NCBI RefSeq assembly: GCF_023016525.1
Contig: NZ_JALKCG010000002.1
Location: 1-64,000 of the forward strand
Length of the DNA: 64,000 nucleotides
From: Ancylobacter koreensis
GTDB taxonomy: Bacteria > Pseudomonadota > Alphaproteobacteria > Rhizobiales > Xanthobacteraceae
Direction: 5' to 3'
Below the pieces are notes generated by a model. It ran no database searches. It saw only the letters and a list, made by a program, of their open reading frames with translations, and was not told where the DNA came from. Within the stretch, counting starts at the first letter, position 1, and every line of letters starts with the position of its first letter. A program made the position numbers and the translations under genes. Below are positions 35,860 to 43,773 of the stretch, piece after piece.

Positions 35860-36525
35860 CTGGAAACCTCGCTCTATCTGCCGATCAAGCGCTTTCTCGA
35901 AGAGCGCGGCTTCTCCGTGAAGGGGGAGATCGGCGGCTGCGATCTGGTCGCGCTGTCCGACGACGAGACGCCGCTGGTGGTGATCGGCGAGCTGAAGCTC
36001 AGCTTCAACCTCGAACTGGTGCTGCAGGCGGTCGACCGCGCCGGCGCGGGGGACGAGGTATGGCTGGCGGCGCGGGCCTCCGCGCGCGGCAAGGGGCGCG
36101 AGAGCGATTCGCGCTTCCGAAATCTGTGCCGCCGGCTCGGCTTCGGCATGCTCGCCGTTTCGCCGGAGGGCGAGGTGAGCATCGTCGTCGCCCCCGATGC
36201 GCCGATGCCGCGCAAGGACCCGCGCCGCCGCTCACGGCTGGTGGCCGAGCATCGGCGGCGGCTGGGCGATCCGGCGGTCGGGGGCGGCTCGCGCGTGCCG
36301 ATCATGACCGCCTATCGCCAGCAGGCGCTCGCCTGCGCCGCCGCCATGGTGGCGGGCCCGATGCGCCCGCGCGACCTGCGCGCCGCCGCGCCCGATGCCG
36401 GCAAGATCCTGCTCGACAATGTCTATGGCTGGTTCGTCCGCGCCGAGCGCGGCGTCTATGCGCTGACCCCCGCCGGGCACGAGGCGCTCGCCCGCTGGCC
36501 GCAACCCGCGCCGTCGGCCGATTAA
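35860..36525 (+). CDS. DUF2161 family protein, apparently with a CTG start
   Basis: A 221-residue cytoplasmic protein of the DUF2161 family, predicted to have a PD-(D/E)XK-like nuclease or Fis-like C-terminal part; function unknown. The conserved N-terminus ETSLYLPIKRFLEERGFSVK precedes GEIGGCDLVAL and ELKLSFNLELVLQAVDRA (a D-x-ExK arrangement). No ATG, GTG or TTG is in frame before that N-terminus. CTG at 35860 has AGGAG eight bases upstream, overlapping the end of the previous gene, so CTG is the best start. GTG at 35917 would lose 19 conserved residues. It converges with and overlaps the AEC transporter gene by four bases. Confidence 0.8.
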   Translation: METSLYLPIKRFLEERGFSVKGEIGGCDLVALSDDETPLVVIGELKLSFNLELVLQAVDRAGAGDEVWLAARASARGKGRESDSRFRNLCRRLGFGMLAVSPEGEVSIVVAPDAPMPRKDPRRRSRLVAEHRRRLGDPAVGGGSRVPIMTAYRQQALACAAAMVAGPMRPRDLRAAAPDAGKILLDNVYGWFVRAERGVYALTPAGHEALARWPQPAPSAD

Positions 36526-37466
36526 CTGACCCCGAGGATCAGGAACCAGATCGTCACGGTGAACAGGCTCGCCGCTGTCGACAGCGAGACGGCGCTGGCC
36601 GAGGCGGCGACGCCCGCCTGATAGCGCTGCGCCAGCAGATAGGCGTTGATGCCGCACGGCATGGCGGCGAACACCACGGCGACGTCCGCCCACACCGGCG
36701 GCATCGGCAGCACCCGCGTCAGCGCGTAGACGATGGCCGGGTGCACCGCGAGCTTCAGCGTCGAGATGACGATAGCCGGGCCGACGTCGCCGCGTATGGG
36801 ATAGCGGTGCAGGGCGAGGCCGAGCGAGACCAGCGCGCAAGGCACGGCGGAGGCGGCCAGCATGTCCAGCGTCTGCTTGAGCACGCCGCCCGGCGCGTAG
36901 CCGACGAGTTTGGCGATGCCGCCGGCATAGATGCCGAGCAGGATCGGGTTGAAGGCCAGCATCCGCCCGAGCCGGCGCAGGCTGGCGAGCGAGATGCCGG
37001 CCGCCGCGCCTTCCGCCAGCACGGTCGCCAGCACCATCATGATCGGCAGGTGGATGGCGATGAGCAGGAACAGCGGCACCGCGCCCTCCGGCCCGAAGGC
37101 CTGAAGGATCAGCGGCACGCCGACGAACACCGTGTTGGCCTGTCCCGAGGTGAAGCCCTGGATCACCGATTCGGTGTGGCCGCGCTTGAAGACGCGCTTC
37201 GCCACCAGCATGCCGATGGCGAAGACGAGGAAGGCGCCGGTGAAATAGGCGATCCAGTAGCCCCAGGGCTGGCCTTCCTCAGGCAGCCGCGCCTCGGCCA
37301 GCGTCTTGAAGATGAGCACCGGCACGGCCAGCCCGAACACATATTCGGACAGGCCTTCGGCGGCGCGCTCGCGCAGATGGCCGGACAGGGAGGCGACGAA
37401 GCCGAGGCCGATGAGCCCGAAGACCGGCGCCACGACGAGGGCGATGGCGCCGAGCTGGGCGAGCAT
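36522..37466 (-). CDS. AEC family (auxin efflux carrier-like) transporter
   Basis: A 314-residue inner-membrane protein with about ten hydrophobic helices arranged as two five-helix halves. The N-terminal LVVAPVFGLIGLGFVAS, the mid SGQANTVFVGVPLILQAFG and the C-terminal FAAMPCGINAYLLAQRY are family marks of AEC/malonate-type transporters. The substrate is unknown; bacterial members move small organic acids. It starts four bases after a 97-codon gene on the same strand, which makes a two-gene operon likely. Confidence 0.88.
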   Translation of the reverse strand: MLAQLGAIALVVAPVFGLIGLGFVASLSGHLRERAAEGLSEYVFGLAVPVLIFKTLAEARLPEEGQPWGYWIAYFTGAFLVFAIGMLVAKRVFKRGHTESVIQGFTSGQANTVFVGVPLILQAFGPEGAVPLFLLIAIHLPIMMVLATVLAEGAAAGISLASLRRLGRMLAFNPILLGIYAGGIAKLVGYAPGGVLKQTLDMLAASAVPCALVSLGLALHRYPIRGDVGPAIVISTLKLAVHPAIVYALTRVLPMPPVWADVAVVFAAMPCGINAYLLAQRYQAGVAASASAVSLSTAASLFTVTIWFLILGVS

Positions 37467-37470
37467 GGCG

Positions 37471-37764
37471 TCAGGCCGCCGCTTCGGCCGATGCGCTCGA
37501 CACGAGGTGGGAGGTGCGCACCGGTACCATCACGTCGATGCGCGCCCACAGGCGCTCGGCGAGCTCATGGGAGGCGACGAAAGCGATCTCCGCCCGCATG
37601 TCGCCGAGATTGGCGGGGTCCACCTTGCCGTCCGGCGGGCCGTCGAGCCGGATGCGGGTCGGCTGGACGTCGTGGACGGCGAAGGGTTCGAGCAGGCGGA
37701 GCATGAGGTTGGGATGGGCGTCCGCCTCGACGACGAGGCGATGGCGGGAAAGGCCGGCGGTCAT
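37471..37764 (-). CDS. Small protein of unknown function upstream of the AEC transporter
   Basis: A 97-residue protein that I do not recognise with certainty. The segment HRLVVEADAHPNLMLRLLEPFAVHDVQPTRIRL has the beta-alpha-beta layout of an ACT domain, and a second half (AEIAFVASHELAERLWARIDVMVPV) could complete the fold. There is no signal peptide or membrane helix. It lies four bases ahead of the transporter, so it might sense a ligand related to transport, but that is a guess. Confidence 0.55.
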   Translation of the reverse strand: MTAGLSRHRLVVEADAHPNLMLRLLEPFAVHDVQPTRIRLDGPPDGKVDPANLGDMRAEIAFVASHELAERLWARIDVMVPVRTSHLVSSASAEAAA

Positions 37765-37970
37765 GGCTGTGTCCGATGACAGGAGGATCGGGAAAAGGTC
37801 GCGCGTCAGAAATCCCGGCCGATCATGTCGGCCGGGCGGCGAATTCGCCGATCCGCGCGGGGGAGCCCGCTCTCATGCGTCACGCACATCATGGCCGGGA
37901 AGCTAGGCGCCGCGCGCGCGCCCGTCAATGGCGCGCATGCGGAGCTGTCATGCGCCCCTGCCATGCACGA

Positions 37971-38562
37971 TTACGGCGCGGGGGAGGTTTCGCGCGCCGG
38001 TCCGTCGATCAGCAGATAGCCTTCCGGATTGTCCGGGCACAGGCCGCCGGCGCATTCGAGCACGGTGGAGACGCCGTTGCCGAGTGCCAGCAGGGCGATC
38101 AGCACCGTCGCTACCAGGGCCAGCCCCGTGAGCCGGTAAAGCCGGCCGGGCAGCTCGAACTGTCCGTCGAACAGCAGCAGCACGGCACAGCCGGCGACGA
38201 TGACGATGAACAGCGCCAGCGCCCAGCTGTAGAAATGCAGGCCGAGGAACGGGTCGCCATAGGTCCCGGTTCCGGGCACGATATGCAGCAGCACCTGCCG
38301 CGCCGAGATCGCCCCGCCCGCAATGCCCGAGACGATGGCGATGCCGTAATGGCTCGGCCGGGCAGGGCAGGTCGCCGCCGACGATCTGGTCGTAGAAGGC
38401 GAAGAGCAGCACCGCGCGCGCCGGCTTCGTCGGGGTCGGCGTCGGGCTGGCGCTGAATGTGCGCTTCGGCCCCCGGCAGACAGCAAGGAGGCCGAGCGCG
38501 TTGAGCTGGCGCGACAGCGCCGGGGTGAGGAGGCCGGAGGCGTGGCCGGTCGACAGGCTCAT
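37971..38562 (-). pseudogene. Decayed dsbB-type disulfide bond formation gene
   Basis: The start (ATG at 38562, protein MSLSTGHASG then LNALGLLAV and LLFAFYDQIVGGDLPCP) is in one frame. The rest (RPSHYGIAIVSGIAGG, RQVLLHIVPGTGTYGDPFLGLHFYSWA, LLLFDGQFELPGR, LECAGGLCPDNPEG) is in another. The join near 38360-38376 changes frame and drops the expected CPLC-LLQR membrane segment of about 30 residues. About 20 extra codons rich in Thr/Pro/Lys lie between LLAV and LLFAF. The redox pair is therefore lost. It follows the DUF5993 gene by seven bases, the usual partner of this DsbB subgroup. A sequencing error alone would not explain both changes. Confidence 0.65.
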
Positions 38563-38569
38563 GGCGCCC

Positions 38570-38722
38570 TCACAGCACGATGTCGAGGGGATCGGTGGCG
38601 TGCAGGCGGAACAGCGCCAGCAGCACGCCGATGGAGACCAGCCAGACGAGGATGGCGAGTGTCCGCTGGCCCGCCCCGGCGAAGACCAGCGCGAGGAACA
38701 GGCCGAAGAAGGGAAGGCTCAT
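38570..38722 (-). CDS. DUF5993-like small membrane protein
   Basis: A 50-residue protein with two hydrophobic helices (SLPFFGLFLALVFAG and LAILVWLVSIGVLLALF) and the ending LHATDPLDIVL. Small proteins of this kind are annotated as DUF5993 and lie directly before a dsbB gene; here the decayed dsbB follows by seven bases. ATG at 38722 or 38725 may be used, with GGAAGG-like sequence not far from it. The role is unknown. Confidence 0.7.
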   Translation of the reverse strand: MSLPFFGLFLALVFAGAGQRTLAILVWLVSIGVLLALFRLHATDPLDIVL

Positions 38723-39004
38723 CATGGCCGGGCGCTCCGCTGGGCCGGAAAAAGATACCGCCGCAGCAAAGCAGGTGCACGCCGCAATGTCATGACGCAC
38801 TGCGGCAGTCGCGACGGGTGCAACGCGAGGGGTGGCGCGAAGCGGCGCGTCCGGCGGGGTGCGGTCGCAGGAACGTCGCATCGCATGGTTAATCCCAGTT
38901 GACGCTGCGGATGCCGGGCGGCACGCTCCCTGTCGCCGGCGGCCGGGGAAGGCCGCTCACAGCGCCAAGAACGATACCCTTTCATCCAGTTCGGGGACTA
39001 TCCG

Positions 39005-39487
39005 ATGAGGTTGCTTTCCGTGGGCCTTGTGCTCGCTTCCGCGCTGCTCGTCGCTTCCTGCGGCGAGCCCACTCCCGGCCCGGCGGGCCCCGCCGGCCCC
39101 AAGGGCGAGACCGGCCCCGCCGGCCCGGCTGGAGCGGCCGGTCCTGCCGGCCCCGCCGGCCCGGCCGGTCCCAAGGGCGATGCCGGCGTCGCCGGCCCCG
39201 CCGGCCCGGCGGGTCCCGCTGGCCCTGCCGGCCCCGCCGGTCAGGACGGTGCCGCCGGCGCGGCGGCCGCCGCGAGCTCGAATGTGCGGGTCTATACCCG
39301 CCGCGAGTGCTTCTCGCCGGAAGGCTGCCACATGACCTGCGAAGCCGACGAGGTAGTGGTGAACGCCTATCTCGCGCCGCATGAGGGCGAGACGACCATC
39401 CGCAGCGAACGCGAGGTGCATTTCGCGCCCAAGCCGGCCGATGCCTCGCGCGCGCCGCTGATGGTTCTGATCTGCGCCAAGCCGTAG
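39005..39487 (+). CDS. Collagen-like lipoprotein
   Basis: A 160-residue exported protein. The N-terminus [20 protein letters not shown] ends with a lipobox (LVASC), so it should be lipidated at Cys-20. Residues 25-80 are about 18 Gly-X-Y triplets, mostly GPAGPA with GPKGE and GPKGD interruptions, the pattern of bacterial collagen-like triple helices. The C-terminal 75 residues form a small globular part with four cysteines ([18 protein letters not shown] and a late LICAKP). The DNA of the triplet region is a GC-rich imperfect tandem repeat, so copy number may vary between strains. Anchoring to the outer membrane is inferred. Confidence 0.85.
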   Translation: MRLLSVGLVLASALLVASCGEPTPGPAGPAGPKGETGPAGPAGAAGPAGPAGPAGPKGDAGVAGPAGPAGPAGPAGPAGQDGAAGAAAAASSNVRVYTRRECFSPEGCHMTCEADEVVVNAYLAPHEGETTIRSEREVHFAPKPADASRAPLMVLICAKP

Positions 39488-39488
39488 A

Positions 39489-41705
39489 CTAGAGGAAGCT
39501 CTGCGGGTCGATGTCGATCTCGACCCGCAGGCTGCCGCTCGCGCGAGGTGCGCCGGCCATCCAGGCGCGCACATAGGACGACAGGTCGAAGCCGCGCTCC
39601 GAGCGGGCAAGCAGGCGGTAGCGGTGCCGTCCGCGCACCAGCGCCAGCGGCGCCTCGGCCGGACCGAGCACGCGCACGGCCGGCGTCATCGGCGAGCAGG
39701 CGGCGAGCGCGCGGGCATGCGCCTGCGTCGCGTGCGGGTCCGTGCCCGAGACGATGAGCGCGCAGAAGCGGGCGAAGGGCGGCAGGTGCGCCTCCTCGCG
39801 AATGGCGATCTCGCGGTCGTAGAAGGCGTCACGGTCGCCCTCGACCAGCGCCTGCATCACCGGATGTTCGGGCATGTAGGTCTGGAGAAAAGCCCGGCCT
39901 TCGACATTGTGCCGCCCGGCGCGGCCGGCCACCTGATGCAGGAGCTGGAAGGTACGCTCGGCCGCGCGCGGGTCGCCGTGCCCCAGCCCGACATCGGCGT
40001 CGATCACCCCGACCAGCGCAAGGCCGGGGAAATTATGCCCCTTGGCGACGAGCTGGGTGCCGACGATGACGTCGACCTCGCCCTCCTCGATGGCCTTCAG
40101 CTCGGCGCGCAGCCGCTCCACCCCGCCGGCGAGATCGCTTGAGAGCACCTGCAGCCGGGCGGTCGGCATCAGCTTGGCCACCTCCTCGTGCAGCCGCTCG
40201 ACGCCGGGTCCGCAGGGGATCAGCGAATGCGGCTCGTGGCAGTTCGGGCAGGCCTCCGGCACCGGCGTGGCGTAGCCGCACTGGTGGCATTCGAGCCGGC
40301 GGCGGAAGCGGTGCTCGACCAGCCAACTCGAACAGGAGGGGCATTTGATGCGGTGGCCGCAGGCGCGGCACAGGGTGAGCGGGGCGTAGCCGCGCCGGTT
40401 GAGGAAGAGCAGCGCCTGCCCGCCGGCCTCGATGGTGCGCTCCACCTCCTGCGCGAGGCGCGGGGCGATCCACTGGCCGCGCGGCGGCCCCTCGCGGCGC
40501 AGGTCGATGGGCTCAAGGCGCGGCACCTTGGTGCCGGCGAAACGCTCGGGAAGATGCAGGCGGCGGTAGCGCCCGCGACGCGCGTTCACTTCCGTCTCCA
40601 GCGAGGGGGTGGCGGAGACCAGCGCGATGGCGGCGCCCTCCAGTCGCGCGCGCACGACCGCCATGTCCCGGGCGTGGTAGTGGACGCCGTCCTCCTGCTT
40701 GTAGGCGCCGTCGTGTTCCTCGTCGACGATGACCAAGCCCAGTTCGCGGAACGGCAGGAACAGCGCCGAGCGCGCGCCCGCCACCACGCTGACCTCGCCC
40801 GAGGCGACGCCCCGGAAGATGCGCCCGCGCCGCTTTGTCGACACGGCGGAATGCCACTCCGCCGGGCGCACGCCGAAGCGGCGGGCGAAGCGGTCGAGAA
40901 AGGCCTGTGTGAGCGCGATCTCCGGCATCAGGATCAGCGTCTGCCGCCCCTGCCGGATGGCCTGCGCCACCGCCTCGAAATAGGCCTCCGTCTTGCCCGA
41001 TCCGGTCACGCCGTCGATCAGGAAGGGCTGGAAGGCGCGCGCCTCCACCGCTTCGACCAGCCGGGCGGCGACCTCGGCCTGCGCCGGCAGCAGTTCCGGC
41101 GTGGAATGGTCGGGGTCGGGCGCCTCGGCCGCGGGCTCGGGCGGCAGCACGACGGTCTCCAGCACGCCGTCGTCGACGAGGCCGTCGACCACCGAGGGCG
41201 AGACGCCGGCCTCGCGCGCGGCGTCCGCCTTGGCGCGGACGAAGCCGTCGGCGAGTGCCTCGATCACCCGCCGGCGCGCCGGTGTCGCGCGTTCGGGGCG
41301 GCGATCGGTCAGCCGCACGCCGGTGCGCTCGCGGGCGATGCCGGCGCTCTCGTCATGGCGGAGCGCGAGGCGCAGCACCATGCCGGGCGGCGTCACCGTG
41401 TATTCGGCGATCCATTCGATGAAGGCGATCATCTCCGGGCGGAGCGGGGCGACGTCGTAGCGGCGCTGGATCGTCTTCAGCTTGCCGGGATCAACCGCCC
41501 TGGCGTTCTGCGCGCGCGGCCAGACGCAGCCGAGCATGTTGCGGGTGGCGAGCGGCACCACCACGATGTCGCCCACCGCCACCTCCATGCCCTCCGGCAC
41601 GCGGTAGGAATAGGCCGAGCCTACCGCGACCGGCAGCAGCACGTCGACGACGCGCACCGGGGCGGCGAAGAGGGAGGGGGAATCGGCGGCGTCGGGGCTC
41701 GGCAT
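39489..41705 (-). CDS. priA: Primosomal protein N' (PriA helicase)
   Basis: A 738-residue superfamily 2 helicase that restarts stalled replication forks. The N-terminal 3'-DNA-binding domain starts PVRVVDVLLPVAVGSAYSYRVP. Walker A is in GVTGSGKTEAYFEA near residue 225 and Walker B is VDEEHDGAYKQ near 330. The zinc region has eight cysteines in CRACGHRIKCPSC and CHQCGYATPVPEACPNC (about 440-480). The motif QLVAKGHNFPGL and QVAGRAGR follow. ATG at 41705 is chosen; ATG at 41723 would add six residues. The open frame continues far upstream without similarity. Confidence 0.95.
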   Translation of the reverse strand: MPSPDAADSPSLFAAPVRVVDVLLPVAVGSAYSYRVPEGMEVAVGDIVVVPLATRNMLGCVWPRAQNARAVDPGKLKTIQRRYDVAPLRPEMIAFIEWIAEYTVTPPGMVLRLALRHDESAGIARERTGVRLTDRRPERATPARRRVIEALADGFVRAKADAAREAGVSPSVVDGLVDDGVLETVVLPPEPAAEAPDPDHSTPELLPAQAEVAARLVEAVEARAFQPFLIDGVTGSGKTEAYFEAVAQAIRQGRQTLILMPEIALTQAFLDRFARRFGVRPAEWHSAVSTKRRGRIFRGVASGEVSVVAGARSALFLPFRELGLVIVDEEHDGAYKQEDGVHYHARDMAVVRARLEGAAIALVSATPSLETEVNARRGRYRRLHLPERFAGTKVPRLEPIDLRREGPPRGQWIAPRLAQEVERTIEAGGQALLFLNRRGYAPLTLCRACGHRIKCPSCSSWLVEHRFRRRLECHQCGYATPVPEACPNCHEPHSLIPCGPGVERLHEEVAKLMPTARLQVLSSDLAGGVERLRAELKAIEEGEVDVIVGTQLVAKGHNFPGLALVGVIDADVGLGHGDPRAAERTFQLLHQVAGRAGRHNVEGRAFLQTYMPEHPVMQALVEGDRDAFYDREIAIREEAHLPPFARFCALIVSGTDPHATQAHARALAACSPMTPAVRVLGPAEAPLALVRGRHRYRLLARSERGFDLSSYVRAWMAGAPRASGSLRVEIDIDPQSFL

Positions 41706-41746
41706 GGCGTCTTCATAGCGCATCGCAGCAGCGAGCGTCGCCGGCT

Positions 41747-41837
41747 CATCATCCCGGCCGACGCGCAGCACGGAGCCGGGATCGCTCTCCATTCTGGCAA
41801 CGATCCCGGATATTGCCTGCGGCAATTCCGGGATGAC
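41747..41837. repeat. Dispersed palindromic repeat, type A, copy 2
   Basis: It has the same layout as 34075-34170: CATCCCGG, GGAGCCGGGATCGC, GATCCCGGAT and a closing TTCCGGGATGAC. It lies in the gap between the divergent priA and xerC genes. Confidence 0.75.
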
Positions 41838-41885
41838 GAATTTTAACAATGACTCCTCTACCATGGCCCCAATACGGAGGGCCGC

Positions 41886-42878
41886 ATGGCGAGCACCGAT
41901 GCGCAGAAGGCGGCGCGGGCCGAGCGGGGGCTGCTCGCCGGCGCGGAGCCGGAGGTCGCGGCCGCGCTTTCGGGCTGGCTGGCCCGGCTCGGCCATGAGC
42001 GCCGGCTGTCGCCGAAGACGCGCGAGGCCTATGCGCGCGACGTCGCGACCTTTCTTGGGACGCTGGCGCAGCATCTGGGCCATCGGCCGACCCTCGCCGA
42101 TCTCGACGGGCTGCATCCGCGCGACGTGCGGGCGGTGATCGCCGCCCGCCGCGCCGAGGGCATCGAGGCGCGCACGCAGATGCGCTTCCTCGCCGCCGCG
42201 CGCTCCTTCGCCCGGCATCTGGAACGCGAGGGGCTGGGCAAGGTCGGCGCGCTTTCCGCCGTGCGCGCGCCCCGCATCGCCCGCACCCTGCCGCGCCCGC
42301 TCTCGCCGGGCGATGCACGCGCGCTGGCCGACCCGGCGACGCGGGCGGGCGACGAACGCGAGCCGTGGATCCTTTCCCGTGACGCGGCGGTGCTGGCGCT
42401 GCTCTACGGCTCGGGCCTGCGCATCTCCGAGGCGCTGGGCCTCATGCGCCGCGACATGCCCGAGCCCGGGCGCGGCGACCAGATCCTCGTGCACGGCAAG
42501 GGCGGCAAGACGCGCATGGTGCCGGTGCTTCGGCAGGTGATCGAGATGATCGACGCCTATGCGCGCGCCTGCCCCTATGATCTGGAACCCACCGGTCCCC
42601 TGTTTCGCGGCGCCAAGGGCGGGCCGCTCTCCCCGCGCATCGTGCAGCTCGCGGTGGAGCGCATGCGCGGCGCGCTCGGCCTGCCGGACAGCGCGACGCC
42701 GCACGCGCTGCGCCATTCCTTCGCCACCCATCTGCTGGGTCGGGGCGGCGACCTGCGCTCGATCCAGGAACTTCTCGGCCACGCCTCGCTTTCCACCACG
42801 CAGATCTATGCGGCGGTGGATTCGGCGGCGCTGATGGCGGCGTGGAAATCGGCCCATCCCCGCGCCACCGCGAAATGA
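41886..42878 (+). CDS. xerC: Tyrosine recombinase XerC
   Basis: A 330-residue site-specific recombinase that resolves chromosome dimers at dif together with XerD. Residues 25-115 form the SAM-like core-binding domain (LSPKTREAYARDVATFL). The catalytic domain shows the pentad: Arg in YGSGLRISEALGL near 180, Lys in VHGKGGKTRMVPV near 205, His-x-x-Arg in ATPHALRHSFATHLLG near 280, His in LLGHASLSTTQIYA near 302 with the nucleophilic Tyr. It lies next to priA, a common arrangement in alphaproteobacteria, and not beside any mobile-element mark, so a chromosomal Xer protein is favoured over a phage integrase. Confidence 0.92.
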   Translation: MASTDAQKAARAERGLLAGAEPEVAAALSGWLARLGHERRLSPKTREAYARDVATFLGTLAQHLGHRPTLADLDGLHPRDVRAVIAARRAEGIEARTQMRFLAAARSFARHLEREGLGKVGALSAVRAPRIARTLPRPLSPGDARALADPATRAGDEREPWILSRDAAVLALLYGSGLRISEALGLMRRDMPEPGRGDQILVHGKGGKTRMVPVLRQVIEMIDAYARACPYDLEPTGPLFRGAKGGPLSPRIVQLAVERMRGALGLPDSATPHALRHSFATHLLGRGGDLRSIQELLGHASLSTTQIYAAVDSAALMAAWKSAHPRATAK

Positions 42879-42888
42879 GGAGGAGGCA

Positions 42889-43323
42889 ATGACGCCCGTT
42901 CAGCCGATGATCGAGCACATGTCGCTCGGCGTCTCCGATTATGCGCGCTCGCTCGCCTTCTACGACGCGGTGCTGGCGCCGCTCGGCTTCGTGCGTGTCT
43001 CCTCGCACGCCGAGGCGGAGGGCGAATCGGCCTGCTGGGGGCCGGAGGGCACGCTGCCCTCGCCGGAAGGCGTGCCCGGCGCGGCGCCGTTCTGGATCCA
43101 GCACCGGGCCGAATCCATCGTGCCGGTGCCCGGCTTCCATCTGTGCTTCATGGCGCCGACCCGGCTGGCGGTGCAGGCGTTCCACGAGGCCGGGCTCGCG
43201 GCCGGCGGGCGCGACGGCGGCCCTCCGGGCCTGCGCCCGCATTACGGCGAGGGCTATTACGCGGCCTTCCTGTTCGATCCCGACGGCTGGAAGATCGAGG
43301 CCGTGACCTACACGGATGCGTGA
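42889..43323 (+). CDS. VOC superfamily (glyoxalase/bleomycin-resistance-like) protein
   Basis: A 144-residue protein with two beta-alpha-beta-beta-beta units. The first has MIEHMSLGVSDYARSLAFYDAVLAPLGF read across residues 5-33, and the second ends YYAAFLFDPDGWKIEAVTY with a metal-ligand Glu near 138. Likely metal ligands are His-8 and this Glu. The group includes many enzymes of unknown reaction. It starts ten bases after xerC, with GAGGAGG as ribosome-binding site. Confidence 0.85.
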   Translation: MTPVQPMIEHMSLGVSDYARSLAFYDAVLAPLGFVRVSSHAEAEGESACWGPEGTLPSPEGVPGAAPFWIQHRAESIVPVPGFHLCFMAPTRLAVQAFHEAGLAAGGRDGGPPGLRPHYGEGYYAAFLFDPDGWKIEAVTYTDA

Positions 43324-43437
43324 GATGCCCGTTATTCGGGCGGTTGGCGGCACCAAGGTGCCGTTGCCGGTCTTTTCATCGGCGCGGCGCTGGGGGAGAC
43401 TTTCCCCATCGGCAACATCTCCAGAGGAGACCCTACC

Positions 43438-43566
43438 ATGAAGCGTCTCGTAACCGCTCTGTGCGCCCTTGCCTTCACCACCGCCGTGGCGGGCACCGCG
43501 CTCGCGGACTGCTCGCCCGGCCATGCGGCGGCCAAGCCCGCGCCGACCGACACCAAGGGCTCCTGA
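43438..43566 (+). CDS. Small secreted protein of 42 residues
   Basis: ATG at 43438 has AGAGGAGA upstream. Residues 1-23 form a clear signal peptide (KRLVTALCALAFTTAVAGTALA), leaving only 19 mature residues with one Cys and a Pro/Lys-rich tail. A strong terminator follows 27 bases after the stop, which supports a real transcription unit. I do not recognise the family. Confidence 0.6.
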   Translation: MKRLVTALCALAFTTAVAGTALADCSPGHAAAKPAPTDTKGS

Positions 43567-43593
43567 GCCCCGGTGCTTCCCCTGAAAATGCCG

Positions 43594-43619
43594 ACGGCCC
43601 GGAGGTGACTCCGGGCCGT
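43594..43619 (+). terminator. Rho-independent terminator
   Basis: ACGGCCCGGAG (43594-43604) and CTCCGGGCCGT (43609-43619) form an 11-bp perfect stem with a GTGA loop, followed by T-rich TCGTGTTT. It ends the small secreted protein unit. Confidence 0.8.
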
Positions 43620-43656
43620 TCGTGTTTGAAAGACCGAACCCGGCCATTCAACGCGA

Positions 43657-43746
43657 CGTCATGCCCGGCCTTGAGCCGGGCATCCACGACTTCACCGGCT
43701 TTACAGCAGAAGGCATGGATGGCCGGGTCAAGCCCGGCCATGACGG
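43657..43746. repeat. Dispersed palindromic repeat, type B, copy 2
   Basis: It shares CATCCACG, AAGGC(A/G)TGGA and the two CCCGGCC hairpins with 33937-34029. It lies between the small secreted protein gene and the 3' end of lpdA. Confidence 0.75.
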
Positions 43747-43773
43747 CTAATCAGCGTATCCGCCGTATCCGCC

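Noticed and set aside
37971-38486. An intact 171-residue membrane protein
   Set aside because: Its first 40 residues are low-complexity Arg/Ser-rich sequence out of frame with the true DsbB N-terminus; it is a fragment of a broken gene.
39080-39245. A short-unit repeat that could be read as a CRISPR or minisatellite
   Set aside because: It is the coding sequence for Gly-X-Y triplets; no spacers of constant length and no cas genes are present.
41886-42878. A phage-type integrase
   Set aside because: The sequence matches XerC over its full length, sits beside priA, and no att site or phage gene is near.
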